DNA of 64,000 nt from Utricularia gibba (Eukaryota > Streptophyta > Magnoliopsida > Lamiales > Lentibulariaceae), in NCBI GenBank assembly GCA_002189035.1, contig NEEC01000008.1:620001-684000 (forward strand), given 5' to 3'. Of the stretch, positions 34,359-46,621 are shown piece after piece. The notes beneath the pieces are model-generated. The model had not been told where the DNA came from, did not search any database, and saw only the letters and a list, made by a program, of their open reading frames with translations. Made by a program: the position numbers and the translations under genes. The stretch's first letter is position 1, and each line of letters starts with the position of its first letter.

Positions 34359-36791
34359 TACCTTCTCGTCTTCCCCAGTTCACAACAACCTTGACTCCTA
34401 AAACTAGAACATAATACCAGGCTCGCATGAAAGCTCAGAAAAGTAGAGAACAGAACCGGAAGAAACAAGGACATTAAACGAAGCAATGGAATATAGCTAC
34501 AGAATCCACCAGAAGTTGCGATTTTTAGAACTAGGCACAGAACAAATCCCCAAAAGTTGCGATTTTAAACCAGAAATGAGTTGAGCCCCAAGGAAAGAAG
34601 GAAAACCCAGATCTCCAACGGCTAATTAAGTAAGCAAAATCCCAATTGGAGCCTACAAATGTGTAACAGAAGTATGACTGACAAACCTACCTCAGGAACT
34701 TCTCTTAATCTCGATTTTCAGAGTCCGTGGACAGCATTGACTTAGAACAGATGCTAGAGAAGAACAACATCTGGAGTCATCTGCAGCGGGAGTGATGGAG
34801 AAAGAGACCTGCTCGGTGCTACTATTTCAAATTATCCGTTTGCTCTTCAGTTCTTCTTCTTCTTCTCTCCACCGACACACCTCCTGGAGGACATTGCGCC
34901 CAAATATCAGAAGAAACCACCCTTCCACAATCATTTTTTATTACTAGGACGTAGTTTAAAAATAATAATAATAATAATTTAGAATTAATTCTTACTTTTA
35001 TTACCCAAAATGATTTTAAAAAATAAATTAAATAAACCTTCATTTTTATTAGAGTGTGATTAGATGATTTCATTAATAGCATATTTAAATTATTTATATT
35101 TTAATAAACATATATTATATAATTATCATTAAGCTTATTTTTAAATTTTATTATGTTAAATAGATATAGCTATAAGAAAATAGTAAATATCTCAATTACT
35201 GTTTAAAAAATCAAGATTGACTTTATAATTAGATTTAATAAGTGTTCTGAAAACTTTTTGAATGTTATTTTTACTTTTGAAAGAATAAAAAGTAAAAATA
35301 TAAAATTTTTAAATAAGTAGAAATGGAAATGATTTATTATGAAAAAATTGATTAATGAAGATCGGGAGCTTAAGAGTGAAAAACATTTTCGGAAATTTGA
35401 GGATAAAAATAGAAATAAAAAATAAAAGTAGCTATTTTCTTATTTTTAATTCTATCTCATTTTTCATTATATCCAAAAATATTTTGTCAAAAGCAGAAAT
35501 AAAAATAAAACTTATACTGCACCAAATTATTTTTGATAAACACAGAAGTAATGATCGTACTCAAAATTTTTCAGAACAAAATTTTAGTTCAATTTAATTC
35601 CATTGTACAAAAATTCGATCCAAAATTGTGAGTAAATATATATATATGTATATTTGTGAAATTTATTTTCAAAACATTGATCCTGATTCCCAACTAGTGT
35701 ATCTGATACGTGGTATTAGATTATAAATATTAATAAGTACATCAAAATTTCATATTTCCTATATACAATAAAATTTATGAAGAATTAGAATTTAAATTTG
35801 ATATCCATATCTCACTTTTCATTTGATATTTTAATCGTTCATTTATTTTTTATTTATATAAAAAATTATAAGAGCATAATTTGTTTTCGTATAAATAAAA
35901 TATTTTTTTCATGATACGTACAATTTATCGATCAAACATATTTCATTTCATTGAAAAAAAAAATACATTCTTTGTAAGCATCATTTGGGCGGACGGCTGA
36001 CCACTGAACCAGGAAATGCATCTGGGCCCGAGCCCAAAGGTTCCAGACGTGGAGTGCTGATCGATGGATCAAATGGGTCACAGCGTCACCAGCCCGGGCC
36101 GTGAAGAAGGAGGGCTGAACTGAACTGTTTCGAGTGTCCATGGGAATTAGGGCTGGTAAACATTTCCGCAGGGATGGAGTAGCATAGAAAATTTATAGAT
36201 TAACCATGGCGAATCTGCAGGATTCTAACCCAAGCTGGGTTATAGTAAACTGACTTGGTCTCAAGCCTTTTAGCATCATGCCCAGATTGTGTTGTGTCGT
36301 AATCCCTTGGTCCACCACCGAACTCGGACTTCAAGATGCATTCTGCAACATGCCATGCTCTCCCATGAACACCCAAGAACGGGAAATGTAGAAGAACACC
36401 CCATGAGATGGGATTAAAACATGGTTTTTTTGGATTGGTATGCAGCTATATCTTGTGGTTGAGGAGGGATTATGCTGCAAAGGGAAGATGTCAGTTTGAT
36501 TCCTTTGATATTCAAACTTGTCGTTCCATCAGACTGGTTGGAATCTGAAATAGTGCAGGGAGTCTGAGAAACCCTAACCCTAAAGTCATGTAGACTGAAC
36601 ACATTCCGCCTGAAAGTCAGGGAGTTGTTAATATGGGGCTTCCAGGTCATGCTGGATGAACATTTTAGGTAAGAGTTCTAGGAATTTCTGAAGTGGGTTC
36701 ACATACAAGAACACCAATCTCCAAAAGTAGTCAAGATTTTGACGTGCCAACGAACAAAAACAAAAAAGAGAGATGAATTACTGCTTGCTGA
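34359..36791. other. Intergenic region, AT-rich in the middle
   Basis: 34359-34830 is probably the leader and promoter of the tail-anchored protein gene. 34930-35930 is strongly AT-rich with no recognisable gene or clear terminal repeats. 35960-36790 has a more even composition and probably includes the WRKY 3' UTR. No coding sequence is supported. Confidence 0.5.
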
Positions 36792-37954
36792 TCATACTAA
36801 TTCCAGTTTGTCCTTGGAATCATCCTGTAGTAGCAGTATCTGAGGTGGAAGCATGTCTTGAAGAAGCCCATGGTCTCTGAATGAAGACGACGGAGAGGAG
36901 CAGAAAAATGGTTTTTTGTCTCTAGTTAACGGGAAAGAAGGTAGCACAGGACAAGTACTAGTAGTATTAGTCGCACAAGAGCTCAAAGGTGGTGGCACAG
37001 GTACCACGTTAGTGCTAAAAACTGGGCGGTGGTGCAGGGGATCTGGAGAGGAGTGAAATAGGAGATCGAATGGAAGGATGTCGCCAACAGCAACAGGGAT
37101 GTCAGAGGGAATTCCGAAGGTGGTAGAGAGAGTGACGGGGCAGGGATGCTTGTGTGTGCCTTCATAGGTGGTGACTACAATGGATGGATCAGCGGATGCT
37201 CTTTCAACTCTCTTCTTCACCCCACAGGCTGTGCTTGTGCACCGGTAGTAGCTCCTGCAGCACCGGTGAGAATGAGGAGAAGGAGGAGAGCATGAATGAC
37301 GTATAGGGAGGGAGAGGGGTGGGACCTGGGGAACGGGCTGTTCTTGACTGCTTTCTGGCCGTACTTTCTCCACCTATATCCATCGTCCAGATGATCGATC
37401 TCAGTCTTGTCATGAATGCAAACCGGGGTTCTCTTTCCCTTTTCCTCTTCTTCGTCTTCTTCATATCTGCTGCATTCTCCCCCATCTTCAACTCCCCACT
37501 GCAAAAGCCAAAGCAAGGCCGAACAAGACACCACCGCGTATATAAATGATATCCAGAGCAACGCAGACGAAAAACAAAATGGAAGAGTAAAACTAAGTAT
37601 TAGCCAGCCCACAACTTACTGCCTAGCAGGTTGATCTCCCCGGTTGTATGCAGTGGAGGGGAGCGGTGGTGGTGCCTCGGTGGAAATGGAAGAAGAATTT
37701 GGGGTGGGTGGGGAATTTCTTGCGTTCACCAGCTCAGATTTGTCCGCCGGCGCCACAGCTGTTGCGGGAGGAAGCAAAGGCAAATCCTCATCATCGTCAA
37801 ATATTCTGAAACTAAAACCACTATGGCTACGCCTATGCCTACTCAACAGCATATCCACGAAACCTAACGAGCTGGTGCACTCTTCTCCGACGAACCCACC
37901 ATCCCCCCCTCCTCCCTTCTCCCAGCAATACGATTTTCTGCTGTTTTCCTCCAT
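36792..37954 (-). CDS. WRKY transcription factor, group IIc, with a frameshift at exon 2
   Basis: Three exons: 37620-37954, 37326-37498 and 36792-37254; 323 aa after frame repair. The DNA-binding domain carries [20 protein letters not shown] with the WRKYGQK heptad, then a C-X4-C-X23-H-X-H zinc finger ([15 protein letters not shown] to TYEGTHKH). The intron at the conserved Arg codon and the C2H2 spacing place it in group IIc, near WRKY23/48/57-type proteins. It should bind W-box TTGAC sites. Exon 1 ends in phase 2 at a clear gtaagt donor, but exon 2 must be read one base out of phase; one extra G in the run opposite 37494-37497 reconciles both splice junctions. No C-terminal HARF-type motif is seen. 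Confidence 0.9.
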
Positions 37955-40204
37955 CCTTGAAGATCAGAGACGTACATACATGGATGGAATCTTCCCTGTT
38001 TGTGTTCACACGCAAGCACAAGAAGGTCCAAGAAAGAGAGAAGAGACAGAAGACACCAACGGCTCCTCCTCCTCCCGCTCCGCCTTTTTTGCCCTTGGCT
38101 TTCACATCACTCCTCTAATGTTACATACATATTACGGGGTCGGTCTCTGTAAAATTCTAGTTCCCGATGGCCCCCCCTCTTCCGCGCATTTATTTATTTA
38201 TTTGCCTGTCTTTTACAGGGATGTGTTCGGTGTCCTCGGGATCGGTGTGCTACTCTTCCCCCTTAATCTTCCTTCATACGGATGAGAACAACAAGAACAA
38301 GCTCATGCGGTGGCTGAACAAAGAACACAGAGAGATAGATAGATAGATAGATAAATAGATAGGTAGGCTGTTTTCCTTTCCTTGTAACAAGAGAAGAATC
38401 CAACGGGGTTGGTTCTTCTGGTCTGGAACTGTAATTAAATGTAAGGGGGGCGGGGTATGTGAATTAAATGAGGTGGGTCCCGGGGGCTAGTATTTAATTT
38501 CGGATATAGGTAGGGCCGGCCCCCGTCAACACCCCCTACCCTGACTGTGCCACCTTCTTTAAAAAAAAAAAAAGAAAAGCATGCGACGGCATCTTTCAAA
38601 GCATCATCGGGTTCGTGGATTTAGACCTGTTCCCACACAAGTATGCTATCAAATGTGTTTAAATTAAGGAGTAGATAGATCTGATGAGTAAATATGATAT
38701 ACATAATTAAAAAAATTAGAATCAATTAATTACTATTGATTTATAATTTATTATATATTTATTTATGTTAGTTTTAATTGTCAATATGATATTATTTGTT
38801 TTAAGAAAATGAAAATAGAGTTGTTAGGGCAACTCCATCTGTGTTTTCCCAGACTGATGGAGAAATTGGTGAAAATCTCCATATCACCTCCATCTCAATA
38901 ATGAACTCTTCACCCCTTTAAATAGAGAGGTTACAACCAAAATGACTTGGAATTTCCTGATAAAGTTTTCTCTATGAAGAAAATCTGGATGAAAGAAATC
39001 GTGATACCTTGTGCAATGCATTTTTATTTGGTAAAAAAATGATGATTGTTGGAGATAAAATGAGAAAATGTTCAATGTATAAAAAATGAAATAGAAATAT
39101 GATATGGAAAAAAATAAATATGATGTGAAGTTAATATAAATGATGAAATACTGTATACTAATGTAAATATGAAATTCAATTAAATAATAAATATTTATTA
39201 TATTAAAAAATATTATTATCAATCGATTAATATTGATTTATAATTTTTTATATATTTAATATGAAACTTAGGTAAATAATAAATATAGATTATATTATAA
39301 AAAGTTAGCACCAATCTATTACTATTAATGTATAATTTCTTATATATTTGATTATTTAAATCAAACTTAACAAACACATAAAAGATAGGTGTTATGCGCA
39401 GCAGGGGCGACGAAATGAAAGTGGCAGGAGGCGTGGGCGCAAAGGCAAAGTGCATATGTAAAATGTTTTCCCTTCTGAGTTTGGACATGTGCATTGGTAA
39501 AGATGCGGAGGCAGCATGTTATGTTTGGGTGAATGATGATGCGATCACGAAGCCCTCCTCCCCGAAACATGTAGGTTATGATGATTGTAGCAGCAGCCCG
39601 TTGGGACCATCTCCTCTTAAATCCCCCTCCTGCCCAATCCCATTGGGCGCCAGGCCCCCGCGGCGGGGACTGGGAGGGAGGAGCTACCGCCATCCGCCAT
39701 GCCTGAAGCAGCCGCAAGGACGCCGGAGGCAGCAGCAGCCGCCCCTCCAGTCCAGTCCAGTCCAGTCCATTGAAACTGGAACCCCCCCACCCCGGGCTTC
39801 AAGGGAGAGCGCGATCACCGGAGCCGGCCTGAAAACAAAACAAATCAGAAAAGAAAGGAGACAGGGTAACGTGTGCGTCGGATGAGTTGGCACATGTGGT
39901 GCTGGGAACAAGGATGCCGTGTGAAACATGAGTTGATTTGTCAACACGGTTTCAGAACAGACGCAGGTCAAAGATTCTCAACACCATCATCATTTCACCA
40001 CAACTGCATGCATCATGCTTCCGCTTCCCACTTAAATATTCTTTTTTGAAAGAAAAAGTAATACTCTAATATTATTTACTAAATTTATCTAATAAAAACT
40101 AGTTTTATATTTAATGAATAATACTAAATATTAATTTTTATTAGGAATAATATGTGTTGTTTAATATAAAATAAAATTTTATATCTTTCTGTACGGTCAA
40201 AGTA
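37955..40204. other. Intergenic region between WRKY and HYPK genes
   Basis: 37955-38560 is the WRKY promoter and leader, with a GATA microsatellite at about 38332-38363. 38680-39360 is very AT-rich and contains the repeats listed separately. 39400-40000 is GC-richer with a (CAGTC)n run near 39748-39770; the reading frames there resemble nothing known. 40030-40200 is AT-rich again. Confidence 0.5.
39168..39345 (+). repeat. Two ~88-bp diverged tandem repeats, with a third partial copy at about 38695-38765
   Basis: Each unit has the order attcaattaaataataaata (or its variant with acttagg), then a TTATATTA-rich core, then tattgatttataattt (or tattaatgtataattt) and ttatatatt. The third copy near 38695 shares attactattgatttataat and the following AT-rich block. 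Confidence 0.6.
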
Positions 40205-40275
40205 AATGGGCTTAGTGCCAAACACATTTTCTCCAGTTATGGGCTTAGGGTTTGAAATGGGCCGTATTAGAGGCT
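40205..40275 (+). promoter_or_regulatory. Telo-box and TGGGCT/TGGGCC promoter elements of HYPK
   Basis: A telo-box (cttagggttt, about 40244-40253) is surrounded by several ATGGGC[TC] motifs between 40206 and 40290. It lies ~200 bp upstream of the HYPK start codon. Confidence 0.65.
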
Positions 40276-40440
40276 GGGCTAAGGAAATGGGCTCATTATA
40301 GGGTCCACGATACTGCCGTTGCAGTTGATGGGAGAAGACGGAGGTCGTTGCACTTTCCCGTGAAGAATAAAGAGGAGGAAGAGGAAAGGAGAGCCGGATC
40401 GGAGCAAATTGTTCGTGCGGCGGAAGGGAGAAGCATAAAG

Positions 40441-41038
40441 ATGGAGGCTGGAGAAGAAGGCGTTGACAACATCGTGGACTCTAAGGACCTTCAGAAGCAG
40501 ACCAAAGCTTTCGATAAACTGACGGACCGGGTGGAGGATCGTCAGCTGGACTCCACTCGAGTCCAGGAGGTTCCGTTCTCTCCCTCGCTTGTCCTCTTTT
40601 GTGCTTTCTCGGTGACGTTTTTTTTTTTTTTCAATGGCCGGTTTCAGGCCATGGCTTCAATTGCTGCTTCTAAAGAAGCTGACATTCATGCCGCGCGATT
40701 GAGGTAGCATTTAGGGATTTCATTTTCTATCAACGTTGCTGATTGTTCATCTATTCGCGCTTGTTGGAGTGGGTGACCGTAAAATTGGTTCGTTGGCCGA
40801 CAGGGAGAAAGAGCTCGCAGCCATTAAGATCAATGCTGCGGATGTTGAGGTCATTTGCAACGAACTCGAGGTGAGAGTGCCACCCACCCTGCCCCCGTTT
40901 TTTTCTCTTACCGGATGGTGGCTTTACTTCTCCGACATTGACTGAATTCCCGTGCAGTTGGACAGGAAGTTGGCTGAGAGAACACTGCGTGAGCACAAGG
41001 GAGATGCCGTCGCAGCCATCAGGTCATTGCTGCACTGA
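40441..41038 (+). CDS. HYPK: HYPK (huntingtin-interacting protein K) homologue, NatA-associated
   Basis: Four exons: 40441-40569, 40648-40703, 40804-40870 and 40958-41038, giving 110 aa. Conserved stretches are KLTDRVEDRQLDSTRVQ, AMASIAASKEADIHAARLR, EKELAAIKINAADVEVICNE and LDRKLAERTLREHKGDAVAA. The C-terminal part is the UBA-like NACA/HYPK domain. HYPK binds and regulates the NatA N-terminal acetyltransferase at the ribosome. Size and motifs match the Arabidopsis homologue At3g06610. The start at 40441 is the first ATG of the conserved N-terminus; an in-frame upstream ATG at 40252 is very unlikely. The frame is intact. Confidence 0.93.
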
Positions 41039-41368
41039 TAACAACCATCAGAAGAACATTTTGCCGTTTGCATTTCTTTTGTGATGCATGTGATGTTGGA
41101 TTCAGTAAGGCTGGGGGGAGTTTCTCTCGGTTAGCTTTCATGGATGCATGAAAAGATGCTTTTCTGTATAACCCAAACAATAATCCAGTCCGAAGAGATT
41201 CAAAACTGAGGGTCTTGAACCACAACAGGGCAGGTGGCAATGATAAAATATGTATTTGCCTTTTGGTCAGGCTTGGTGCGTCCTCCATCTACATGCCGTT
41301 GTCCAGAGAGTGGATGGTAAGACAACTGACTTGGTTCCCCTGTACAGACAGTATGATGATACCATGAT

Positions 41369-42297
41369 TCAGGGGCAGAAAGAATATGGTTGATTTGGCA
41401 GAAGCTTCTCACGGGGGATGGGGGAATCGTAGTACTTGGTGTAGAGTGCATCTTCCCAAGGATGGCGGTGGAATGGCGCCTTCAGCCTCTTCTGGTCGAA
41501 TGTGGTGTCTGGGAGGGAGGGTGGAGGTTGTTTTAGTAAACCAGACAAGCGGAGTTGGGGCGACGGGAATGGAAGAACAACACACTCACCGATGAGACTG
41601 CAGAGGCCGTAGATGTACCCGATTTCGACGATCTCATCGATTTCTTTCTTTGACAACATCCCACTCTCGGCCAAGAAGAGCGAAATTGGAACGAGCAAAT
41701 GGCCTGTCTTCGCTTGATTCTGGCAACCCAGGGATTACGCAGTAGCTGAAACAAAGATGGAGAAATGATGACGAGAATCACTGGCTTGGAGCATAACCTG
41801 GCATGAACGGCCTTCTCTTTCATGCCTTCAACATACTCGTATGGGTAGAAGCATTCCCTTCTGGGTATCCATGCAACCCAGCACTAACTCTGTCTAAGGC
41901 GTCCTTGAAATACCGAGCAGCATCATCAATGGCACCTCTGAACCGTCGAAACACCTACAGTGCAGCGAGACAGGCACAGAAACCAGAGCCATTTGATGAC
42001 AGAAGGCTCAACTTTCAGCGCTTCGCCTGAACACAAGACTGGAGACAACGTCCTTATCCAGCCCTTGCTGTGAAGATTGTATTGCGAGCACCAGCTGCAC
42101 AAGTTCCAGGATCAACGCATAGCATGATATGTTTCGCTTCTCCAGCAATAAAAATGATTAAAGAGAGTATTCTCTTCTCTATGATCACCTGGATGAAACG
42201 AGTGCAGTACTGAGGAAGGCTCCCCTTGAACCACAACAAGGAAATGAGATCACCTACGCCAAGTCTGTGCTTGACAATGGATGACACTGGGGGGCAC
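41369..42297 (-). CDS. Conserved-looking multi-exon protein, family not recognised; two likely frameshifts
   Basis: At least five exons: one ending at 42189 (upper end near 42297-42318, uncertain), then 42035-42094, 41782-41954, 41590-41719 and 41369-41508, with good GT-AG sites. The reading gives IVKHRLGVGDLISLLWFKG, VLAIQSSQQGLDKDVVSSL, FRRFRGAIDDAARYFKDALD, CFYPYEYVEGMKEKAVHARL, GHLLVPISLFLAESGMLSKK and a C-terminus near HRHPWEDALYTKYYDS. The protein is helical, with no signal peptide or membrane segment. Exon 41782-41954 is 173 nt, one short of 174; a missing G opposite 41856-41858 explains it. A G run at 42289-42294 gives a second likely shift. The 5' end was not resolved. I do not know its function. 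It is convergent with HYPK. Confidence 0.6.
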
Positions 42298-42572
42298 CTG
42301 CATATGTGGGCTTTTCACCTGCCAACAGTAAAAACCGAAGCTTGAGCAGTAAAGAAAGGCACACATGCCCATCCTTGCTTCCCATATGATTCAAAATGCT
42401 TGCTGTCGCTTTCTCTCAGTTTGTGCCTGGTAAACTAAGGTAAACTATTTTTAAGGTATTGGAAAACGAAGAAACTATATTTAGAATCATCAATGAAAGG
42501 AACAGGAGGATTTAAACTATATATAGGTTGAGGTCTTGTGGCGATCCCTATTTGTCTCCAGACCTGACTCCT

Positions 42573-42580
42573 TATATAAT
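42573..42580 (+). promoter_or_regulatory. TATA box of the PMEI-domain gene
   Basis: The sequence ccttatataatgc lies 85-90 bp upstream of the start codon. Confidence 0.65.
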
Positions 42581-42663
42581 GCTTCCTCCTGATATGTTTA
42601 CCCATATCAGGAGAACATAGAAGGAAGAGCAATAAAGGAGAAGATCGAAGGCCACCGCATAAG

Positions 42664-43272
42664 ATGGCACCCCACAGCTTCCTCAGGCTGCTCTTCATCT
42701 CCCTCTGTATGGCCGTTGCCACTGTATCAGCCCGCCCTTCACCCGGGATCCATAATCAGCAGCCCCGGATTCAAAATGGGGTGTCAGCTCATGTAACAAA
42801 CAAAATGGTGGTAAGAAATGCCCACGGGAATTCGGCATCCCTGAACAAGATCTGTGGCAATACTGATCATCCTGCACTCTGCATCGCCACCATCTCTCCC
42901 TTCCTCAAGGGAAAGCCCACCGTCGACAACGCGCTCGTAGCATCCGTCCAGGCAGCCTCCAGCTTCGGCCAGCACGCCCTTGTTGAAATGAAGAAGATGG
43001 CCCAAAAATCATCCCCGGACATGCGTTCTACCTACAAAGACTGCATTGATTTCTATCAAACTGCATTGGATAGCTTTCACAAGACTCTGGAGGCTAAGTC
43101 TGGGCATGATTTGGGCACCATGAAGACCCAACTGAGCTCGGCCATCACCTGGCTAGAGACTTGCAATGATGAATTTGCAGAATCCTCAGGAGCTCCTTCA
43201 CCGTTGCAGGCCTTGGCTACCAAGCTGCAGAGCATGACAAGCGACAGTCTTGCCATCGTTGATCAGATGTGA
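42664..43272 (+). CDS. Pectinesterase/invertase inhibitor domain protein
   Basis: Intronless, 202 aa. An N-terminal signal peptide (MAPHSFLRLLFISLCMAVAT) directs it to the cell wall. The PMEI fold is shown by four conserved cysteines: the hairpin pair in ICGNTDHPALC and the two core cysteines in DCIDFYQTALDSF and TWLETCNDEF. Such proteins inhibit pectin methylesterases or acid invertases by binding the enzyme one to one; sequence alone does not tell which. The frame is intact, and a carboxypeptidase gene converges 225 bp downstream. Confidence 0.92.
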   Translation: MAPHSFLRLLFISLCMAVATVSARPSPGIHNQQPRIQNGVSAHVTNKMVVRNAHGNSASLNKICGNTDHPALCIATISPFLKGKPTVDNALVASVQAASSFGQHALVEMKKMAQKSSPDMRSTYKDCIDFYQTALDSFHKTLEAKSGHDLGTMKTQLSSAITWLETCNDEFAESSGAPSPLQALATKLQSMTSDSLAIVDQM

Positions 43273-43497
43273 TGACTTCTTCCTACAAACATATTTATGT
43301 ATCTATTCTCCTGCCGGTGCTGCTGTACCAAATTTGGAATATGTCAGCATGGATGAATAAAATCTTAACACAGTAAAACTTCAATCTGTCTAGCATTGCA
43401 TAGTTGTTTACTACAAACCAAACATGCGAAGGATTTTATACAAATGTAGAAACGAATCCCGGATGATTCAAGGAAACATCAATAAGGCGACCAGACT

Positions 43498-44856
43498 TCA
43501 ATTCTCCGACCGGCCGGAATTGGAACCACTTATCTCTTCAATTTTGTCATCACCAGACAATTCTCTCCCCAGGACCCAGTTTTCTATCATCGCCTGTGAA
43601 TTCACAGGCTGATCTGTTGGAACGAGATGGCCTGAGTTCATCACCACAACATGACTCAAATTATCCCATTTCTGCACATAACCAGCAAGCTTCCCGTCCA
43701 CCTTCCAGATCCTCCTGTCTGCTGCCAAAAACTCATCAATTTTGTTCCATCTCATCTTCTTGATCCAGGCCAACGACGATACCACACCATCTCTTAAGTC
43801 ACACTGCCCTTGGTACAGCAAAACCTTGGTATTCTTGACCAAAAATTCCACCATGTACTTAACGCTCTTCATCACATCATCATTCAACACCTTGCCCACC
43901 GAGTCACTACATACCTCAAAAAAAATGGAATCTTTGGCTCCCAGTGCCTGTTTCACTTGCAAATTGTTCAAGAACATACCCACTCTATCATCCTGATAAG
44001 GAATCGGCCTCCTGAAATCGTACAAAGTGGCTAACCCGGTCATGTTTTGCAGTGTCTTAAGCACTCGATTCCTAGCCTTGGTAGCCTCACTCCAGTTACC
44101 ACTCCTCACGTACCCAACAGCCTTCAATTGAATCTTCTCCAAAAGGGTCCTTTGCTTATCATTTATTAAGCCCAAATTATAAGCATTCACAGCATGAGTT
44201 GTCACTTGAATCTCAGGATGTGTCAATCCATTCCCAATTGCAACTCCTGCCAAGTTCACTCTACTTTCTTCTGGTAAGGTGGGGTTCTTCTTGATAATGT
44301 AATACCCCAGAGCTGGTACATATTTCCCAGCGTAACTCTCCCCAGTAATGTAAATCGGGCGAGTCTTGAAAGACTCGTCCAAAGCCACGAACTTGTTTAT
44401 GGCTACAAAAAGATGCTTGGCCACATCATGCTGATTCCTAGGTATTTCCTCAATCGAGGCAGCAATGCTGAAGCCAACTCCTATTGGGTTATCAAGGAAA
44501 AGCAACCCAAAGATCCTGTTCCAAGAACCTGGGTTGATCTCCAGGGAAAGATCCTGGTTGACTAGCCACGGTCCAAGCTCATACATGTTGCCTATCATGG
44601 AAGAGCAGCCGGGGCCGCCTTGCAGCCAGATCAGGATTGGGGTTTGTGACCTCGATGACGGGTTGTTGTATGAACTTTGCGCTTCGTAAAAGGCGTAGAA
44701 AATAGCTGAGCCAGTTGTGGTGTTAACTGTTAAATAACCTGATTTCGTCGGATGAGCTTCCTCCGGATAGTCCACGGCACCGGAGTGGGAAAGGACGGCG
44801 GCGATGGCTAAGATCAGAAGGCCGGAGAGTGCTACGGATGACCCCATTTCCTTCAC
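43498..44856 (-). CDS. Serine carboxypeptidase-like protein (SCPL50/51 type)
   Basis: Intronless, 452 aa, with a signal peptide (VALSGLLILAIAAVLSHSGA). It is an alpha/beta hydrolase of peptidase family S10. The oxyanion region WLQGGPGCSSMIGN, the catalytic Ser in ITGESYAGKYVP, the catalytic Asp in QGQCDLRDGV and the catalytic His in NSGHLVPTDQP are all present, so it should be active. It is probably vacuolar or secreted. The intronless structure and MIGN variant fit the SCPL50/51 group. An in-frame Met two codons downstream (MGSSVALSG) could also start translation. Confidence 0.93.
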   Translation of the reverse strand: MKEMGSSVALSGLLILAIAAVLSHSGAVDYPEEAHPTKSGYLTVNTTTGSAIFYAFYEAQSSYNNPSSRSQTPILIWLQGGPGCSSMIGNMYELGPWLVNQDLSLEINPGSWNRIFGLLFLDNPIGVGFSIAASIEEIPRNQHDVAKHLFVAINKFVALDESFKTRPIYITGESYAGKYVPALGYYIIKKNPTLPEESRVNLAGVAIGNGLTHPEIQVTTHAVNAYNLGLINDKQRTLLEKIQLKAVGYVRSGNWSEATKARNRVLKTLQNMTGLATLYDFRRPIPYQDDRVGMFLNNLQVKQALGAKDSIFFEVCSDSVGKVLNDDVMKSVKYMVEFLVKNTKVLLYQGQCDLRDGVVSSLAWIKKMRWNKIDEFLAADRRIWKVDGKLAGYVQKWDNLSHVVVMNSGHLVPTDQPVNSQAMIENWVLGRELSGDDKIEEISGSNSGRSEN

Positions 44857-45273
44857 CCTTGTAGCCTTTGGCTATGATTCTGAGTATTCTTAAGGGTGCA
44901 AACTGGAGAAGGACAAATATGATACGCTCACTGTTTGCATCTCCTTCCAAATCCAGATGTTTGCTGGAGGTGAGCCTTCGCATCAGCAACAAATCTTTCG
45001 TTTTCTGTGCGCGCGTCAATCCATTCAAACAGCCTTCCAAAAGACTGTAAAAACCGTTTCATCTTACGAATTCAAATCGGAGCTACCAAAGGATTAAGCC
45101 AGCAGTCTGCAATGGGATGCTAACCTAATCGGAGCAAACCCTTAAATACGGACAAGGCACCCATGATAACGCTGGAGTTAGATAATGCAAAAGCAAAGTG
45201 AAATGCAAAACAAGTGGCGGGGTAGATAACGCAGGAGGCAAGAGAAAATGATATGTCAATTCATGAAGTGGGC

Positions 45274-46077
<804 letters not shown>

Positions 46078-46621
46078 CTAACCAGAGACAAAAAAGCAAG
46101 ACGCAAAATAAGCAGCACAACAAGATATGCAAAGACAGATCACTTCCTCAACAAATAAACTAATCAACTAATTAGAAGCATATGTCACAAGTTCGGCCAA
46201 TTCGAACAATACCCAAATAGAAACAGACCATTATTCTAACCACGAAACTTGAAGAGTATGAATTGAGGAATTAAGATGCCAAGCGGTCAATCAAAAACCG
46301 CCAAGATCCAGGAACATCGTTTCCCCAATCTTGATTGAAACAAAAACCTTACAATTTAACAGAAGCTCGCGAACCTTCTCTCAATAACCCAGATCACAAT
46401 GAAATAGCATAAACAATATAAAAACAAATCGACAAATAACATCTCAAGCAGTCGCGGGACATGTTCTAGATACGAGAAAACGGAGATCCGGATAACATTG
46501 ACAGAGGAGGAGTAGACTCAAAAGGAAGCCTCAGAAATCTCACCATAAAAGAGAAAAACGCAGTTCCGAACCCCCAGACACGGAGCGTACTTCAGAAACC
46601 TAGGGCGTAAATCTCATACCT

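Noticed and set aside
39394-39885. 163-aa plus-strand frame
   Set aside because: Composition-driven frame through a CAGTC microsatellite and Pro-rich codons; no splice signals or known motif.
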